A stretch of DNA of 64,000 bases from JAABRU01 sp050180235 (GTDB lineage Bacteria > Desulfobacterota > Desulfobacteria > Desulfobacterales > Desulfococcaceae), in assembly GCA_050180235.1 (NCBI GenBank), contig JBFXEJ010000010.1:34209-98208 (forward strand). The letters are read 5' to 3'. A program made the position numbers and the translations under genes. Each line of letters opens with the position of its first letter. Positions within the stretch are counted from its first letter, which is position 1. The notes under the pieces are model-generated. The model saw only the letters and a list, made by a program, of their open reading frames with translations. It had not been told where the DNA came from and did not search any database. This document shows, piece after piece, positions 1 to 8,592 of this stretch.

Positions 1-1396
1 AAGGCCGTCTGCGCCGGTTTTCCGCAATCCGGTATAAAAGCACGGCAAGGATGACCTGTGTGCCATTAAGCTGATCTGTAAAAATCACATCGTACAGTTT
101 GCCAAAATGTTCACGGGTGAAAAATCTGGCCTGATGCGGTCTTTTCCGCCATACTGCCAATACTGCCTCAGCAGCCGTGCCGGAAGTAATATCTGCGGGT
201 TTGCTGCCACTCTCCATCCGCTTCCGGCGATACTGGAAACCCAACTGCTCCATATCCATTTCCAGCCGCTTCTGACAATCATCATTGGCACGCAAATCAC
301 GCAAATCAACAGGATTCTGGCTGTTGGTGGCATAGGTAATCTGCCTTACTAGATTCTCATTGTCACGATCCAACTCGTAGAGCCTGATTAAAACATACGC
401 GGGAATGTCTTTATCAAAATCCGCAAATAAATACCCCTCTTTCAGTGCTTTAAAAATCGTTATGCAGGTTTGCCCCCCATTGATAATCTGCAGATTTCTG
501 ACGCGCACCTTATGATCCTCTTTCTGTAGTTCATTGTGGGAAAATTTGTCACAGATCAGAGTAATGCCGTTGTTATAAAAATAAAAATTGCTTTTTTCAT
601 TAGGAATCCGCAGGGTGCTGTAGATTCCATCATTCACGCGGTTGCCCTGCAATCCCAGATAACGGCGGATATTGCGTTCCAGCAGACGTTCTCCGTGCCG
701 TTCAATAAGATCAGCAATTTCATCCACAGATATCCGTCCCACCAGCACCCGGATAAAATTCATGTTTTCTGCAAGGGCTTTGCCGCTCAGTTGCAGCGTA
801 TCATCGACAGGTTTGGAAGCCTGCAGAATTTTCACCATCCGTTCATGATTGACGTGTTCCCATGTGACCTGAGTGCCAAATCCTGTCCGGTCAATGGCAT
901 CCTGCACCTCTTTGTTCCACGTTAGTCCATTATTGCAGGCCAATGCCCGTACATGGGGAATATAGCCATCCCGAATCAGACTTCGGGCTTCCTCAATTTT
1001 GGCACAAAGACGGGGATTGATATTCCGCAGTTCAGCAGAAGGATCAAACAAATATCTGATGGCATTGATGAGAACTGTGACTGCTGTTTCAGGGAAATTG
1101 GCATTGGCTTCCAAATCCTTTTTGTATTTTCCCTGAAACAGGGTGACGGTGAACTCACCATCATATTCTTCGGAAATGTGCATGGCATCCACGCCAAAAT
1201 CTCCTCCGCCTTCGGTCAGGCAGTCAAAGGCTTCGGCATTTTCCAGATCCAGCATGGTTTTGACACACAGATACACAAACGCCAGAGATTTCAGTTTGTC
1301 TGCATCAGTGATTCGCAGTTCCTCAGCAGCATGGTGCCGGATAGTCTCCATCACTGAAATCAGACGCTGATCAATAATAGCCGCTTGGATATTCAT
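1..1396 (-). CDS. AIPR-family protein with nuclease-like N-terminus (partial, runs off left edge)
   Basis: An open frame of 465 codons runs from ATG at 1396 to the window edge without a stop; a GAGGAG ribosome site sits just upstream. Residues 270-310 carry the hallmarks of the AIPR family (abortive infection phage resistance, PF10592): FYFYNNGITLIC at about 271-282 and NLQIINGGQT at about 301-310, preceded by LLERNIRRYLG at about 238-248. The N-terminus has GGDFGVDA (D70) followed by FQGKYK (Q88, K90), which resembles the D...QxK core of Mrr-like PD-(D/E)XK nucleases. AIPR proteins are known from abortive-infection and restriction-linked loci, so an anti-phage role is likely but inferred. 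No methylase or other defence partner is visible; any partner would lie to the left of the window. Recognition of the AIPR core is confident, the nuclease assignment less so. Confidence 0.85.
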   Translation of the reverse strand, partial: MNIQAAIIDQRLISVMETIRHHAAEELRITDADKLKSLAFVYLCVKTMLDLENAEAFDCLTEGGGDFGVDAMHISEEYDGEFTVTLFQGKYKKDLEANANFPETAVTVLINAIRYLFDPSAELRNINPRLCAKIEEARSLIRDGYIPHVRALACNNGLTWNKEVQDAIDRTGFGTQVTWEHVNHERMVKILQASKPVDDTLQLSGKALAENMNFIRVLVGRISVDEIADLIERHGERLLERNIRRYLGLQGNRVNDGIYSTLRIPNEKSNFYFYNNGITLICDKFSHNELQKEDHKVRVRNLQIINGGQTCITIFKALKEGYLFADFDKDIPAYVLIRLYELDRDNENLVRQITYATNSQNPVDLRDLRANDDCQKRLEMDMEQLGFQYRRKRMESGSKPADITSGTAAEAVLAVWRKRPHQARFFTREHFGKLYDVIFTDQLNGTQVILAVLLYRIAENRRRRP

Positions 1397-1459
1397 AATT
1401 TTCTCCTCAGTTTTTCACTCTTTAACTAAGTCGGCATAAATTTTCAGGTACGGCATTTT

Positions 1460-1522
1460 CAGAAAAACCGGTTTTTTTAGGAAAAATCCGGTTTTTTGCA
1501 TAACCGAAAACTTTCGGTTAGG
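1460..1522 (-). terminator. Hairpins between the receiver-Hpt gene and the AIPR gene
   Basis: The 152-base gap holds the inverted repeat AACCGAAAACTTTCGGTT (1502-1519), then two A/T-flanked CCGG cores (about 1468-1495). Read on the minus strand this is a stem followed by T-rich stretches just downstream of the receiver-Hpt stop at 1549, consistent with termination before the AIPR gene. No energy was computed. Confidence 0.4.
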
Positions 1523-1548
1523 TACTTATTCTTCTGATGAACGCGGGA

Positions 1549-2343
1549 TTATATCAGCCCCTTTTCAGCCACTGTCTTTTTCATCTCTTCAAAAGCGGTT
1601 TCCAGTTCTCCTGTCAGCCTGGCGGCATCTGCCAGATTTCCTCTTTTTCCGGCTGTTTCTATCTCAAAGGCTATATTCTGCATGGAAACAGCGCCGGCCG
1701 TTGCAGATGAGCCTTTGATGGTATGCCCCATTCTTGTGACTTCCTCAGCTTTTCCCTGTTTCAGTTTTTCTTTGATCTCCGCCAACTGCTTGGGAATATT
1801 GGCTATGAATATTTTTATCATCATGCGGATCAGGTTTTGGTTACTGCCCATGCGTTCGGCCACGCCTTTTTCATCAAAGATGATTTTTTCCCTGTTCACA
1901 GGGATATTGTGCGGTTCTTTCCTGAGTGAAAGACGCTCATTCCAGTTTCGGAGCAGGGCACTGACCAGGGAATACAGCGCTTCGGACGGAGCAGGTTTCC
2001 GGAAGAAATATATATGGGGCAGAAGGCATTTCTGCTGGGCAGGACGGAGATCCGGTATATCAGAAATGATGATAATCATGGTTTCAGGGTCAGTTTTCAG
2101 CAGAGCCTCGGCAGTACGGCATCCGTCCCCAAAGTTCGGGCCGATGTCCAGAAGGGAAAGGGGAATACGCTTTCCCACACGGTACTGGGCGTAAAAGAAA
2201 CCAAGCAGGGAAAGGGTATCCGGAAATAGCTCTGTTTCAAAAGACTGGCAGGGGTGCTCCCCCTGCCTGAAAAGGGAGCGGTAATGTCCCCGGCCTTCGG
2301 AACTGCCCTCACTGATCAGTATATGTGTATTCGGCTGAAACAT
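1549..2343 (-). CDS. Receiver-Hpt phosphotransfer protein
   Basis: 264 residues. Residues 5-130 resemble a two-component receiver: a beta-3 strand SLLDIG with candidate phospho-acceptor D66 and a FFRKP motif with K116, but the usual acidic pair after strand 1 is reduced to one E in LISEGSSEG, so the domain is divergent. Residues 160-255 form an Hpt domain with MGHTIKGSSA, where H207 is the phosphorylatable histidine. The protein probably relays phosphate between a sensor kinase and another regulator in the cytoplasm. It overlaps the moeA-type stop by one base (TGATG), so the two genes are co-transcribed and probably translationally coupled; why a phosphorelay protein follows a cofactor gene is not evident. 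No kinase is nearby. Confidence 0.8.
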   Translation of the reverse strand: MFQPNTHILISEGSSEGRGHYRSLFRQGEHPCQSFETELFPDTLSLLGFFYAQYRVGKRIPLSLLDIGPNFGDGCRTAEALLKTDPETMIIIISDIPDLRPAQQKCLLPHIYFFRKPAPSEALYSLVSALLRNWNERLSLRKEPHNIPVNREKIIFDEKGVAERMGSNQNLIRMMIKIFIANIPKQLAEIKEKLKQGKAEEVTRMGHTIKGSSATAGAVSMQNIAFEIETAGKRGNLADAARLTGELETAFEEMKKTVAEKGLI

Positions 2344-4271
2344 CAGACAATGATCTCCCCGGTTTTTTCTGTACTGTATCCGCCCAGTTCCCGCACCCGT
2401 TTCTGAAAATCAGCGGATCCGATGGTATTCAGCAGTATCTGCATGTTTTCTGTTTCAAAATGTTCTTCCGGAATAATCAGATCATACTGCTCTGTGACAA
2501 CCGGAATAAAATCCAGGTTAAGAGCTTTGGCTGCCGCATAAATGCCCAGTCCTGTATCTGCCGCTCCGCTGAGAACAGCTACCGCGACAGACATATGCGT
2601 AAATTCCTCATTTTTATACCCCTGAATCCCTGCCGGATCAATTCCCAACTGCTGCAGACGGTAATCCAGCAGAATACGGGTTCCGGCTCCGGACTGACGG
2701 TTGATGAAACAGACATCTTTTCGTGCCAGATCCTCAATTCCTTTGATGTTTTTGGGATTTCCCTTCGCGAGAATCAGTCCCTGATCCCGGAAAACCAGAT
2801 TGACAATGCGCACTTTGATTTCCGGCAGAAAGCGTTTCACATAGGAAATATTGTAGGAACCGTCTTCAGTATCCAGCAGATGGGAACCCGCGAGATGACA
2901 GACGCCCCTGCGGATGGCCATGAGTCCGCCCATGCTGCCGACATGACTGGAGGAAAGACTGAGCCGGGTGTCTGTGATGCGAAGATGATCAGCCAGCACA
3001 TCCAAAGTATTGTCATGACTGCCCACCACCACAAGGGTGTTGCGTATATGGGAAATGGGTTTGAGCAGTTCGGCTTTCACGGTTTCGTTTTCCCGTATGC
3101 CTTCGGAATTCGCGGGAATACGGAGTATGCCATCTGCCTGTGTGATTGAAGTGATGCTTCCCGCTCCTCTGGGCAGAACATTCGCGACAACGCGGTTTCC
3201 GACCTGTCCGAGTTTCATGCGAAGAAATTCCTCAACCCCCAGTTTGGAGGGAATCTTGCGCGTAGTTTCCACAGGAATGCTTTGCCGTTCCTGTTCAGGA
3301 ATACCAAGAACACGGCATATCAAAGGCTGGACAAACTGTTCAAAGGCCATAATCATGGAAACCGGATAACCCGGAATACCGATGACCGGTTTCTGTGCAG
3401 ATTTTCCCAGCAGCACGGGCTTGCCCGGCATGATGGTCACGCCGTGAACCAGCACTTCCCCCAGCGCGGCAATCACGGTTTTGGTATAATCCTCTGACCC
3501 GGCTGAGGAACCGCCCACCGTCAGCACCATGTCAAAATCCCCTTCCACTGCTGCCCGGATTATCTGCATAATGGCTTCGGGATCATCAGGCATGACCGCA
3601 TGTTTCACATATTCCCCGCCGCAGGCTTCGATCATTTTTCCCAGCACATAGGAATTGGATTCAATGACCTGCCCCGGCTTTATGGATTCCAGAGGAACCC
3701 TGCGCCAGTCAATGACTTCCGAACCTGTGGGAATGATCATCACTTTAGGTTTTCTGCGCACCGGAACAGAAAATACGCCTCCGCCGAGCAGCGCGCCCAG
3801 ACAATAAGGGGTAAGAAGATGATTGCGGGGAAACAGCAGTTCCGTAGCCACAATGTCTTCGCCTGTTTTGCGCACATACTGCCAGGGAAAGGCCGGAGCC
3901 TCAATCTGCGCCCGGTTTTCACCGGTCATATTGATATTTTCAATCATGATGACTGCATCAGTGCCTTCGGGCATCACATGTCCGGTATTGACATAAAAGG
4001 CATCTTTGCCGATAATCAGTTCCTTTGGCCGGGTTTCCGATGCTCCGAAAGTGATTTCTGCTTTCACAGCCACGCCATCCATTGCAGCCGCGTGGAAATT
4101 GGGGGAGGATACATTGGCATATACCGGTTCAGCCAGCACACGGCCCACCGCGTCAGGCGATGGCAGGGTTTCACTTTGCATGGTGGCAAACTGGGGAAAC
4201 GCGTCAAAAAGAATCTGCCGCGCCTCGGCCAGTGGTTTCATTTTCAGATATACATTGCGTTCAGATTTCAT
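2343..4271 (-). CDS. moeA: MoeA-type molybdopterin molybdotransferase fused to a substrate-binding-like domain
   Basis: 642 residues, against about 400 for plain MoeA. MoeA inserts molybdate or tungstate into adenylylated molybdopterin. Residues 1 to about 410 are MoeA: early NFHAAAMDGVA, the MPT-binding segment LTVGGSSAGSEDYTK, VTIMPGKPVLLG, and GIPGYPVSMIMAFEQFV. Residues about 415-640 match the periplasmic-binding-protein-like domain (COG1910 type) often fused to MoeA in delta-proteobacteria and archaea, including NRQSGAGTRILLDYRL and a GAADTGLGIYAAAKAL stretch. That domain may sense or deliver oxyanion, which is an inference. The start is fixed by an AAGGAG site before ATG 4271. Enzymes with this cofactor are common in anaerobic respiration. 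Confidence 0.92.
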   Translation of the reverse strand: MKSERNVYLKMKPLAEARQILFDAFPQFATMQSETLPSPDAVGRVLAEPVYANVSSPNFHAAAMDGVAVKAEITFGASETRPKELIIGKDAFYVNTGHVMPEGTDAVIMIENINMTGENRAQIEAPAFPWQYVRKTGEDIVATELLFPRNHLLTPYCLGALLGGGVFSVPVRRKPKVMIIPTGSEVIDWRRVPLESIKPGQVIESNSYVLGKMIEACGGEYVKHAVMPDDPEAIMQIIRAAVEGDFDMVLTVGGSSAGSEDYTKTVIAALGEVLVHGVTIMPGKPVLLGKSAQKPVIGIPGYPVSMIMAFEQFVQPLICRVLGIPEQERQSIPVETTRKIPSKLGVEEFLRMKLGQVGNRVVANVLPRGAGSITSITQADGILRIPANSEGIRENETVKAELLKPISHIRNTLVVVGSHDNTLDVLADHLRITDTRLSLSSSHVGSMGGLMAIRRGVCHLAGSHLLDTEDGSYNISYVKRFLPEIKVRIVNLVFRDQGLILAKGNPKNIKGIEDLARKDVCFINRQSGAGTRILLDYRLQQLGIDPAGIQGYKNEEFTHMSVAVAVLSGAADTGLGIYAAAKALNLDFIPVVTEQYDLIIPEEHFETENMQILLNTIGSADFQKRVRELGGYSTEKTGEIIV

Positions 4272-4314
4272 ATATTCTCCTTGTTTAGGATATATTCAGA
4301 TTCAGCGTTTTTTT

Positions 4315-4580
4315 GTTTCCCACAGAGGACACAGAGTTGTTTCCCACAGAGAACACAGAGTTTTGGTTCCCGCAGAGGACACAGAGTTATGGTTCCCACA
4401 GAGGACACAGAGTTATGCCAATTCACTATTGGTTTTATATAATGCGAAATGCAAATCCGGAGGAGTGCAAAAATTAAGCGAAGCGGTTTTTTGCACACGC
4501 GGAATAGCGGAAAAACTTACCATATTGTATCAAATCAATGGAGAGTTGGTATTATTCCCACAGAGGACACAGAGTTTTGT
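4315..4580. repeat. Array of CCACAGAGGACACAGAG-type short repeats
   Basis: The 365-base gap between the moeA-type and MCP genes holds five near-identical units of the type TTCCCACAGAGGACACAGAG at about 4317, 4341, 4367, 4392 and 4555. The same unit recurs at 14201-14245 and, in related form, at 63808-63874. The last unit is separated from the first four by the inverted-repeat element at 4415-4552. No coding potential is apparent. Confidence 0.8.
4415..4552. mobile_element. MITE-like element, family C (CCAATTCGCCATTG ends)
   Basis: The left end TGCCAATTCACTATTG and the right end CAATGGAGAGTTGGTAT are imperfect inverted repeats. The interior carries GGAGGAGTGCAAAAAT and TTTTTTGCACACGCGGAA. A homologous copy at 17016-17257 has the same interior but is split by a 103-bp element, so this copy represents the empty site. 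The element has no open frame. It probably moves by a transposase encoded elsewhere, which is an inference. Confidence 0.6.
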
Positions 4581-4636
4581 TTCCCGCAAAGTCTCCAGTC
4601 CCCCGATCTCCAGCCCCCAATCCCTAACCCCGCCCT

Positions 4637-6007
4637 CTACTGATAAAGTATTTCATCCAGTTTCTTAAGGGTTTGTGATTCCAGATCAATAAATTCAATG
4701 GCGGTAATATATCTTTCATCTTCTTTTTTGTAATGACTGCTGACGAGTCTGATGCGCAGTTCCGGAAACTGAAATTTGTGATGATGAATGTTCATATTCC
4801 AGATTCTGCTTTCTTCAATCGGAACTGTTGTGGTAATCAGTGCGCCGCCTGTGCCGATGTCTTTTGTCACAAAATGGATGAAATCATCGGATTCCTCACA
4901 GGTGAGAATTCCCTCCATCCGCAGAGGCATACGGATATGTTTCCGGTTTTCCGACAGCCCGGTCAGCACCTTGACAAAACTGTTCATTCTTTCAGCCAGC
5001 ACATTCATCCGTCTGGCAGCCACAGAGGTTTCATCAGCGCCGGACATGTTCTGCTGAACGATTTTTTCAATATCCGCTATGCCTGCGTTGATTTCCTGAA
5101 TTCCCCGTGCCTGTTCGTCAGAGGCACTTACAATATCTGTCAGTATTTTTCTGAATTTCTCAGTATGTTCGCTGACTTCCCCAAAGGATGTCAGAGTTTT
5201 TTCCGAAATTTCAGCACCTTTTCCGATTTTTTCCGACATGATCCGGATGAGTTCCGCTGTATTTTTTGTTGCTACGGCACACTGAACCGCAAGGCTCCGG
5301 ACAGCCCCGGCCACAACAGAAAATCCGGCCCCGGCTTTTCCGGCCCTTGCGGATTCTATGGCAGCATTTAAGGCCAGCAGATTGGTCTGAAATGCGATGT
5401 CATCAATATTTTTCACAATTTCAGAAGTTTTTCTGCTCACTTCCCGTATTTCCAGCATTGCGCCGCTCAGTTGACGGATATTTTCCCCTGCTTTCTGAAC
5501 AATGTCATTTCCGCTTTCTGTCAGATTTTCTGCATTTTCTGCATGCCGGGCATTTGTCCGCGCTGTACCGGCCATAATTTCCAGACTGGCAAAGGATTCT
5601 TCTATGGATGCAGCCTGAAGGGAAGAACCTTCGGCCAGAGACTGACTGGTGATCAGAACGGTATTGGCAGCACTTTTCACCTGCGCTGCAATTTCGGAAA
5701 GCCCTTCATTGATCATGTACAAAGGACGGATAGTTCTGCTGAGACTGAGAAGACTGAGACAGAATGTCAGCAGGATCAGGCCTCCTGCCAGAAAAGCGGT
5801 ATTGCGAATCAGTTCAAGGGATTGTTCTTTATCATCCGGCATCGCTGCTTCCCGGATGCGATCCTGCGCTATTTCAGAGGATGTGTATATTTTTATGCCA
5901 ATGCCATGCACGGCCCGTGAACCTGCCGCGTACAGCAGACTGATCGCGATGACAGATACGATGGCCAGGATGATGACCGGCATGAAGAATTTCATGCGGA
6001 TGCTCAT
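4637..6007 (-). CDS. Methyl-accepting chemotaxis-type signalling protein with C-terminal PilZ domain
   Basis: 456 residues with two N-terminal membrane segments (about 7-26 and 70-90) and a short periplasmic loop, no obvious ligand domain, then a cytoplasmic signalling coiled coil whose tip is IDDIAFQTNLLALNAAIESA. Residues about 355-450 look like a PilZ domain (RKHIRMPLRMEG... DIGTGGAL), the cyclic-di-GMP-binding fold. It may therefore couple receptor signalling to cyclic-di-GMP, for example in gliding or attachment; this is an inference. The tip departs from consensus: RAGE is RAGK, and the later xEVRxLA reads GAVRSLA, so coupling to CheA/CheW may be altered. A GGAGG site precedes ATG 6007. 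No che genes are nearby. Confidence 0.85.
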   Translation of the reverse strand: MSIRMKFFMPVIILAIVSVIAISLLYAAGSRAVHGIGIKIYTSSEIAQDRIREAAMPDDKEQSLELIRNTAFLAGGLILLTFCLSLLSLSRTIRPLYMINEGLSEIAAQVKSAANTVLITSQSLAEGSSLQAASIEESFASLEIMAGTARTNARHAENAENLTESGNDIVQKAGENIRQLSGAMLEIREVSRKTSEIVKNIDDIAFQTNLLALNAAIESARAGKAGAGFSVVAGAVRSLAVQCAVATKNTAELIRIMSEKIGKGAEISEKTLTSFGEVSEHTEKFRKILTDIVSASDEQARGIQEINAGIADIEKIVQQNMSGADETSVAARRMNVLAERMNSFVKVLTGLSENRKHIRMPLRMEGILTCEESDDFIHFVTKDIGTGGALITTTVPIEESRIWNMNIHHHKFQFPELRIRLVSSHYKKEDERYITAIEFIDLESQTLKKLDEILYQ

Positions 6008-6028
6008 ATATTGCCTCCATGATTTATA

Positions 6029-8185
6029 TTATCGCAGTTTGGCTGTTTCCTGCAACAGCCAAACCGCTTCCGCAAGCCCTTTTTTCCCGTCATTTCCGAT
6101 GTCCGGAACGCACGCGGGGATTTCGGTGTTCTGTCCCGCTGCAATGCGCAGCAGGGCAACGGCATGGGCCAGTTCATTTCCGGAACTGTACCGGAGCGTA
6201 TGCTCCTGCCAGGAAACCATGTTGTCTTTGAGATTCACGAATTTCAGGTCGGTGCTGCACGGGCTGAGGATGTCAAAGGTGAGGGTTGCCAGATCAGCGT
6301 CCGTGTTTTCCGGGATAGGGGTTCCTGTTGTATAACCGCCCGCGCGGACACGTCCGGGATAGATTTCCCGGACAGAGAATTTGTCAAAGTTTTGGAGCAG
6401 GAGACCGGAAGAGGCTGTTTTAAATTTCAGTACAGCAGGGTCGTAAAGCAGATCAAAGGCCACAGAAGCAACGTCATTGGGTGTTTTTCCAAGAGATATG
6501 CCTATCGTAACTCCACCGGTCACATCTGAAATTTTGGCAAAAAGTCCCTTATTATCCGGCCAGTAATTCATGGGACATTCACCGGATGAATAGCAGGCAC
6601 AGGCATTTTTCGTATTTGTCAAATGTAAACTCTGATCTATAGTCCATACATCATCGCCCGCGCCGTCTCCGTTTATTCCCGGTTCTTTGGATGTGGCGGT
6701 TGCTGTATAAGATTTGCCTCCATCACCAAGTACGATTTCGAATTGATACCGGGAAAAATACTTTTCCGGATCAAACCCCATAGTGTATAATGAATCACTA
6801 TAGTTGCCATATTCAATATAATAAGATTTTTCATTCCAAGAAATTGTACCTAAAATCTGTTTGGCATCGCTCTGCCTTGATCTGCATTCATAATAAGAAT
6901 AAATCGCCATAGGAAGGTCACTTCTGTATGTATCATCTGTTATTCCCGGACAAACCGGACAGGCATTTGCAACATGGATAAGTATATTGTCCTCTTTGAT
7001 TATCCAAATATCATCTCCGCTTCCTTTTCCGATAAGTCCCGGTTTTTTTGAAGTTGCATTAACGGTAAAGGAATTTTCAGTGGCTTCCATGACATATTCG
7101 TAAAGAGAATTCGGATTTAAAGTAATTCCCAGACTTGCAAAATCAGTTGCATATATATCGTATTCAGTAAGGTGGGCTTCCTGTAATTTGGCGACAGAAC
7201 CCAAAATATGTTCAGCCTCATTTTGACTTTCAACACATTGCGCACAAAGATAACCGGAAGGCATCGGGCATTCGTGGCAGGCATTTGCCGTATTTTTCAT
7301 TGACAGACTCTGATCAATTGTCCAGACATCATCACCCGCTCCCCCGCCCATAATGCCGGGGGCTTTGGAGCTTGCGGTGGCAAGATATATTTTGTCATCC
7401 GCCGCAATGGTATATCCATATTTGTCATACACTGACGGAGTGTATCCGATTTCTGATAAACTGCTGCTGTAAGTGTCAGAATCAGCATAATAGGCTTCCT
7501 CGTTTTTGGAAACGTTTGATAAGCCGTTTCTGGCTCTTTCCTGATCCCACAGACAGGAGAAGCAGTTGTTTTCCGGGCAGGCCGGGCAGCCGTTGACCGT
7601 ATGAATCAGGTTCTGTCCCGTGCTGTTTATCCTTTCAAACGTCCATACATCATCCCCTTTTCCGCCGCCGCTGATTCCGGGTGATTTGGAACTGGCGATG
7701 ATTCGGAAACTCAACGGCTCGTTCTCCACTTCATGGATGGAATATTCATAGTATGCGTCATTTTTGACCGAAATTCCGTATTTATCCATTGAAAACAGAT
7801 AATAATCATATTCGGCAAAGAATTTTTCCATATAGGATGCAATATCCATCAGCGTCTGTTTTGCCTTGTCCTGTTTGAAATAACATTTTTCGCATATCGG
7901 AATCTCCGCACACTTCCCGGCCTGCCCGAAAAAGCGGTCAAAAATCATATCCGCATCTTCAGCATTCAGGCTGCCGTCCGCATTCACATCACTGCAGATG
8001 TCCTCACAGGGAATCCCCAGCGAAGTTGGGCAGTTTCCCCGGATTTTGTCTGAAAGCAGCAGTGCATCCAGGGGTGTGATGTCCCCGTCATTGTTTATAT
8101 CACAGGTGCAGTCCGCTCCCAAAACCGGCCCGGCATATCCGGCCAGCACCAGCATAAACACCATAAAAATTTTCCATGTTCTCAT
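6029..8185 (-). CDS. Secreted protein with dockerin, four pilin-head-like repeats and a cohesin-like domain
   Basis: 718 residues from ATG 8185, chosen over an upstream ATG at 8227 because GGGAGGAA lies just before it and a signal peptide (residues 1-24, ending PVLGA) then begins the protein. Residues 25-95 hold two dockerin-type calcium loops (DINNDGDITPLDA and DVNADGSLNAEDA). Residues about 105-540 contain four copies of a roughly 100-residue unit ending in GDDVWTID-like motifs and a Cys-rich tail (NACHECP), resembling type IV pilin or pseudopilin globular heads without the N-terminal helix. Residues about 555-690 resemble a cohesin domain (VASVAFDLLYDPAVLKF). Likely an extracellular scaffold or adhesin; substrate unknown. 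It sits 21 bases upstream of the MCP gene on the same strand. Confidence 0.75.
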   Translation of the reverse strand: MRTWKIFMVFMLVLAGYAGPVLGADCTCDINNDGDITPLDALLLSDKIRGNCPTSLGIPCEDICSDVNADGSLNAEDADMIFDRFFGQAGKCAEIPICEKCYFKQDKAKQTLMDIASYMEKFFAEYDYYLFSMDKYGISVKNDAYYEYSIHEVENEPLSFRIIASSKSPGISGGGKGDDVWTFERINSTGQNLIHTVNGCPACPENNCFSCLWDQERARNGLSNVSKNEEAYYADSDTYSSSLSEIGYTPSVYDKYGYTIAADDKIYLATASSKAPGIMGGGAGDDVWTIDQSLSMKNTANACHECPMPSGYLCAQCVESQNEAEHILGSVAKLQEAHLTEYDIYATDFASLGITLNPNSLYEYVMEATENSFTVNATSKKPGLIGKGSGDDIWIIKEDNILIHVANACPVCPGITDDTYRSDLPMAIYSYYECRSRQSDAKQILGTISWNEKSYYIEYGNYSDSLYTMGFDPEKYFSRYQFEIVLGDGGKSYTATATSKEPGINGDGAGDDVWTIDQSLHLTNTKNACACYSSGECPMNYWPDNKGLFAKISDVTGGVTIGISLGKTPNDVASVAFDLLYDPAVLKFKTASSGLLLQNFDKFSVREIYPGRVRAGGYTTGTPIPENTDADLATLTFDILSPCSTDLKFVNLKDNMVSWQEHTLRYSSGNELAHAVALLRIAAGQNTEIPACVPDIGNDGKKGLAEAVWLLQETAKLR

Positions 8186-8283
8186 AATCTGTTCCTCCCT
8201 GTTTTTGTCCTTTGATGTAATGATCATTCAGGGCCGGGAGCTTAAGCGGCCGCTAAGTTTTCTGTCAAATAAATTTTTTAACA

Positions 8284-8406
8284 CAGCAGAACCGGCATAA
8301 TGCCGGTTCAGTGGCGGCAGGATGCCGCCACTACTATACAGAATAACACAGCAGAACCGGCATCATGCCGGTTCCGTGGGCGGCAGGATGCCGCCATTAC
8401 AATACA
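8284..8406. repeat. Two-copy GC-rich palindromic repeat
   Basis: The 407-base gap upstream of the dockerin gene contains two tandem units built from AACCGGCATAATGCCGGTT and GGCGGCAGGATGCCGCC, each self-complementary. The same vocabulary (CCGGCAGGATGCCGG, GGCGGCATCCTGCCG) reappears at 44883-45076. This is an intergenic hairpin repeat family. Nothing else was recognised in the gap. Confidence 0.7.
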
Positions 8407-8592
8407 GAATATGTGAAAGGACTTCTGCCCCTGCAGATTCTCTGTCAGCATAAAAAGTCCCACTACCCGGTTTTCTCCGCTATGACATTGGTGCACAGGG
8501 TGAGTTCTTATTTCAGGACATTCCGGATAACGGCATTCACGGGGATGGCAATGCTGTGCAACACCGGTTTGGAATTATCTTTTATGAGAAAT

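Noticed and set aside
107..1357. Plus-strand frames at 107-352, 536-925 and 953-1357
   Set aside because: They lie opposite the continuous minus-strand AIPR gene, whose translation carries clear family motifs.
3600..4442. Plus-strand frames at 3600-4442 and 4006-4668 across the moeA-type start and repeat array
   Set aside because: They are opposite the MoeA coding region and continue into CACAGAGGACACAGAG repeats; no family resemblance.
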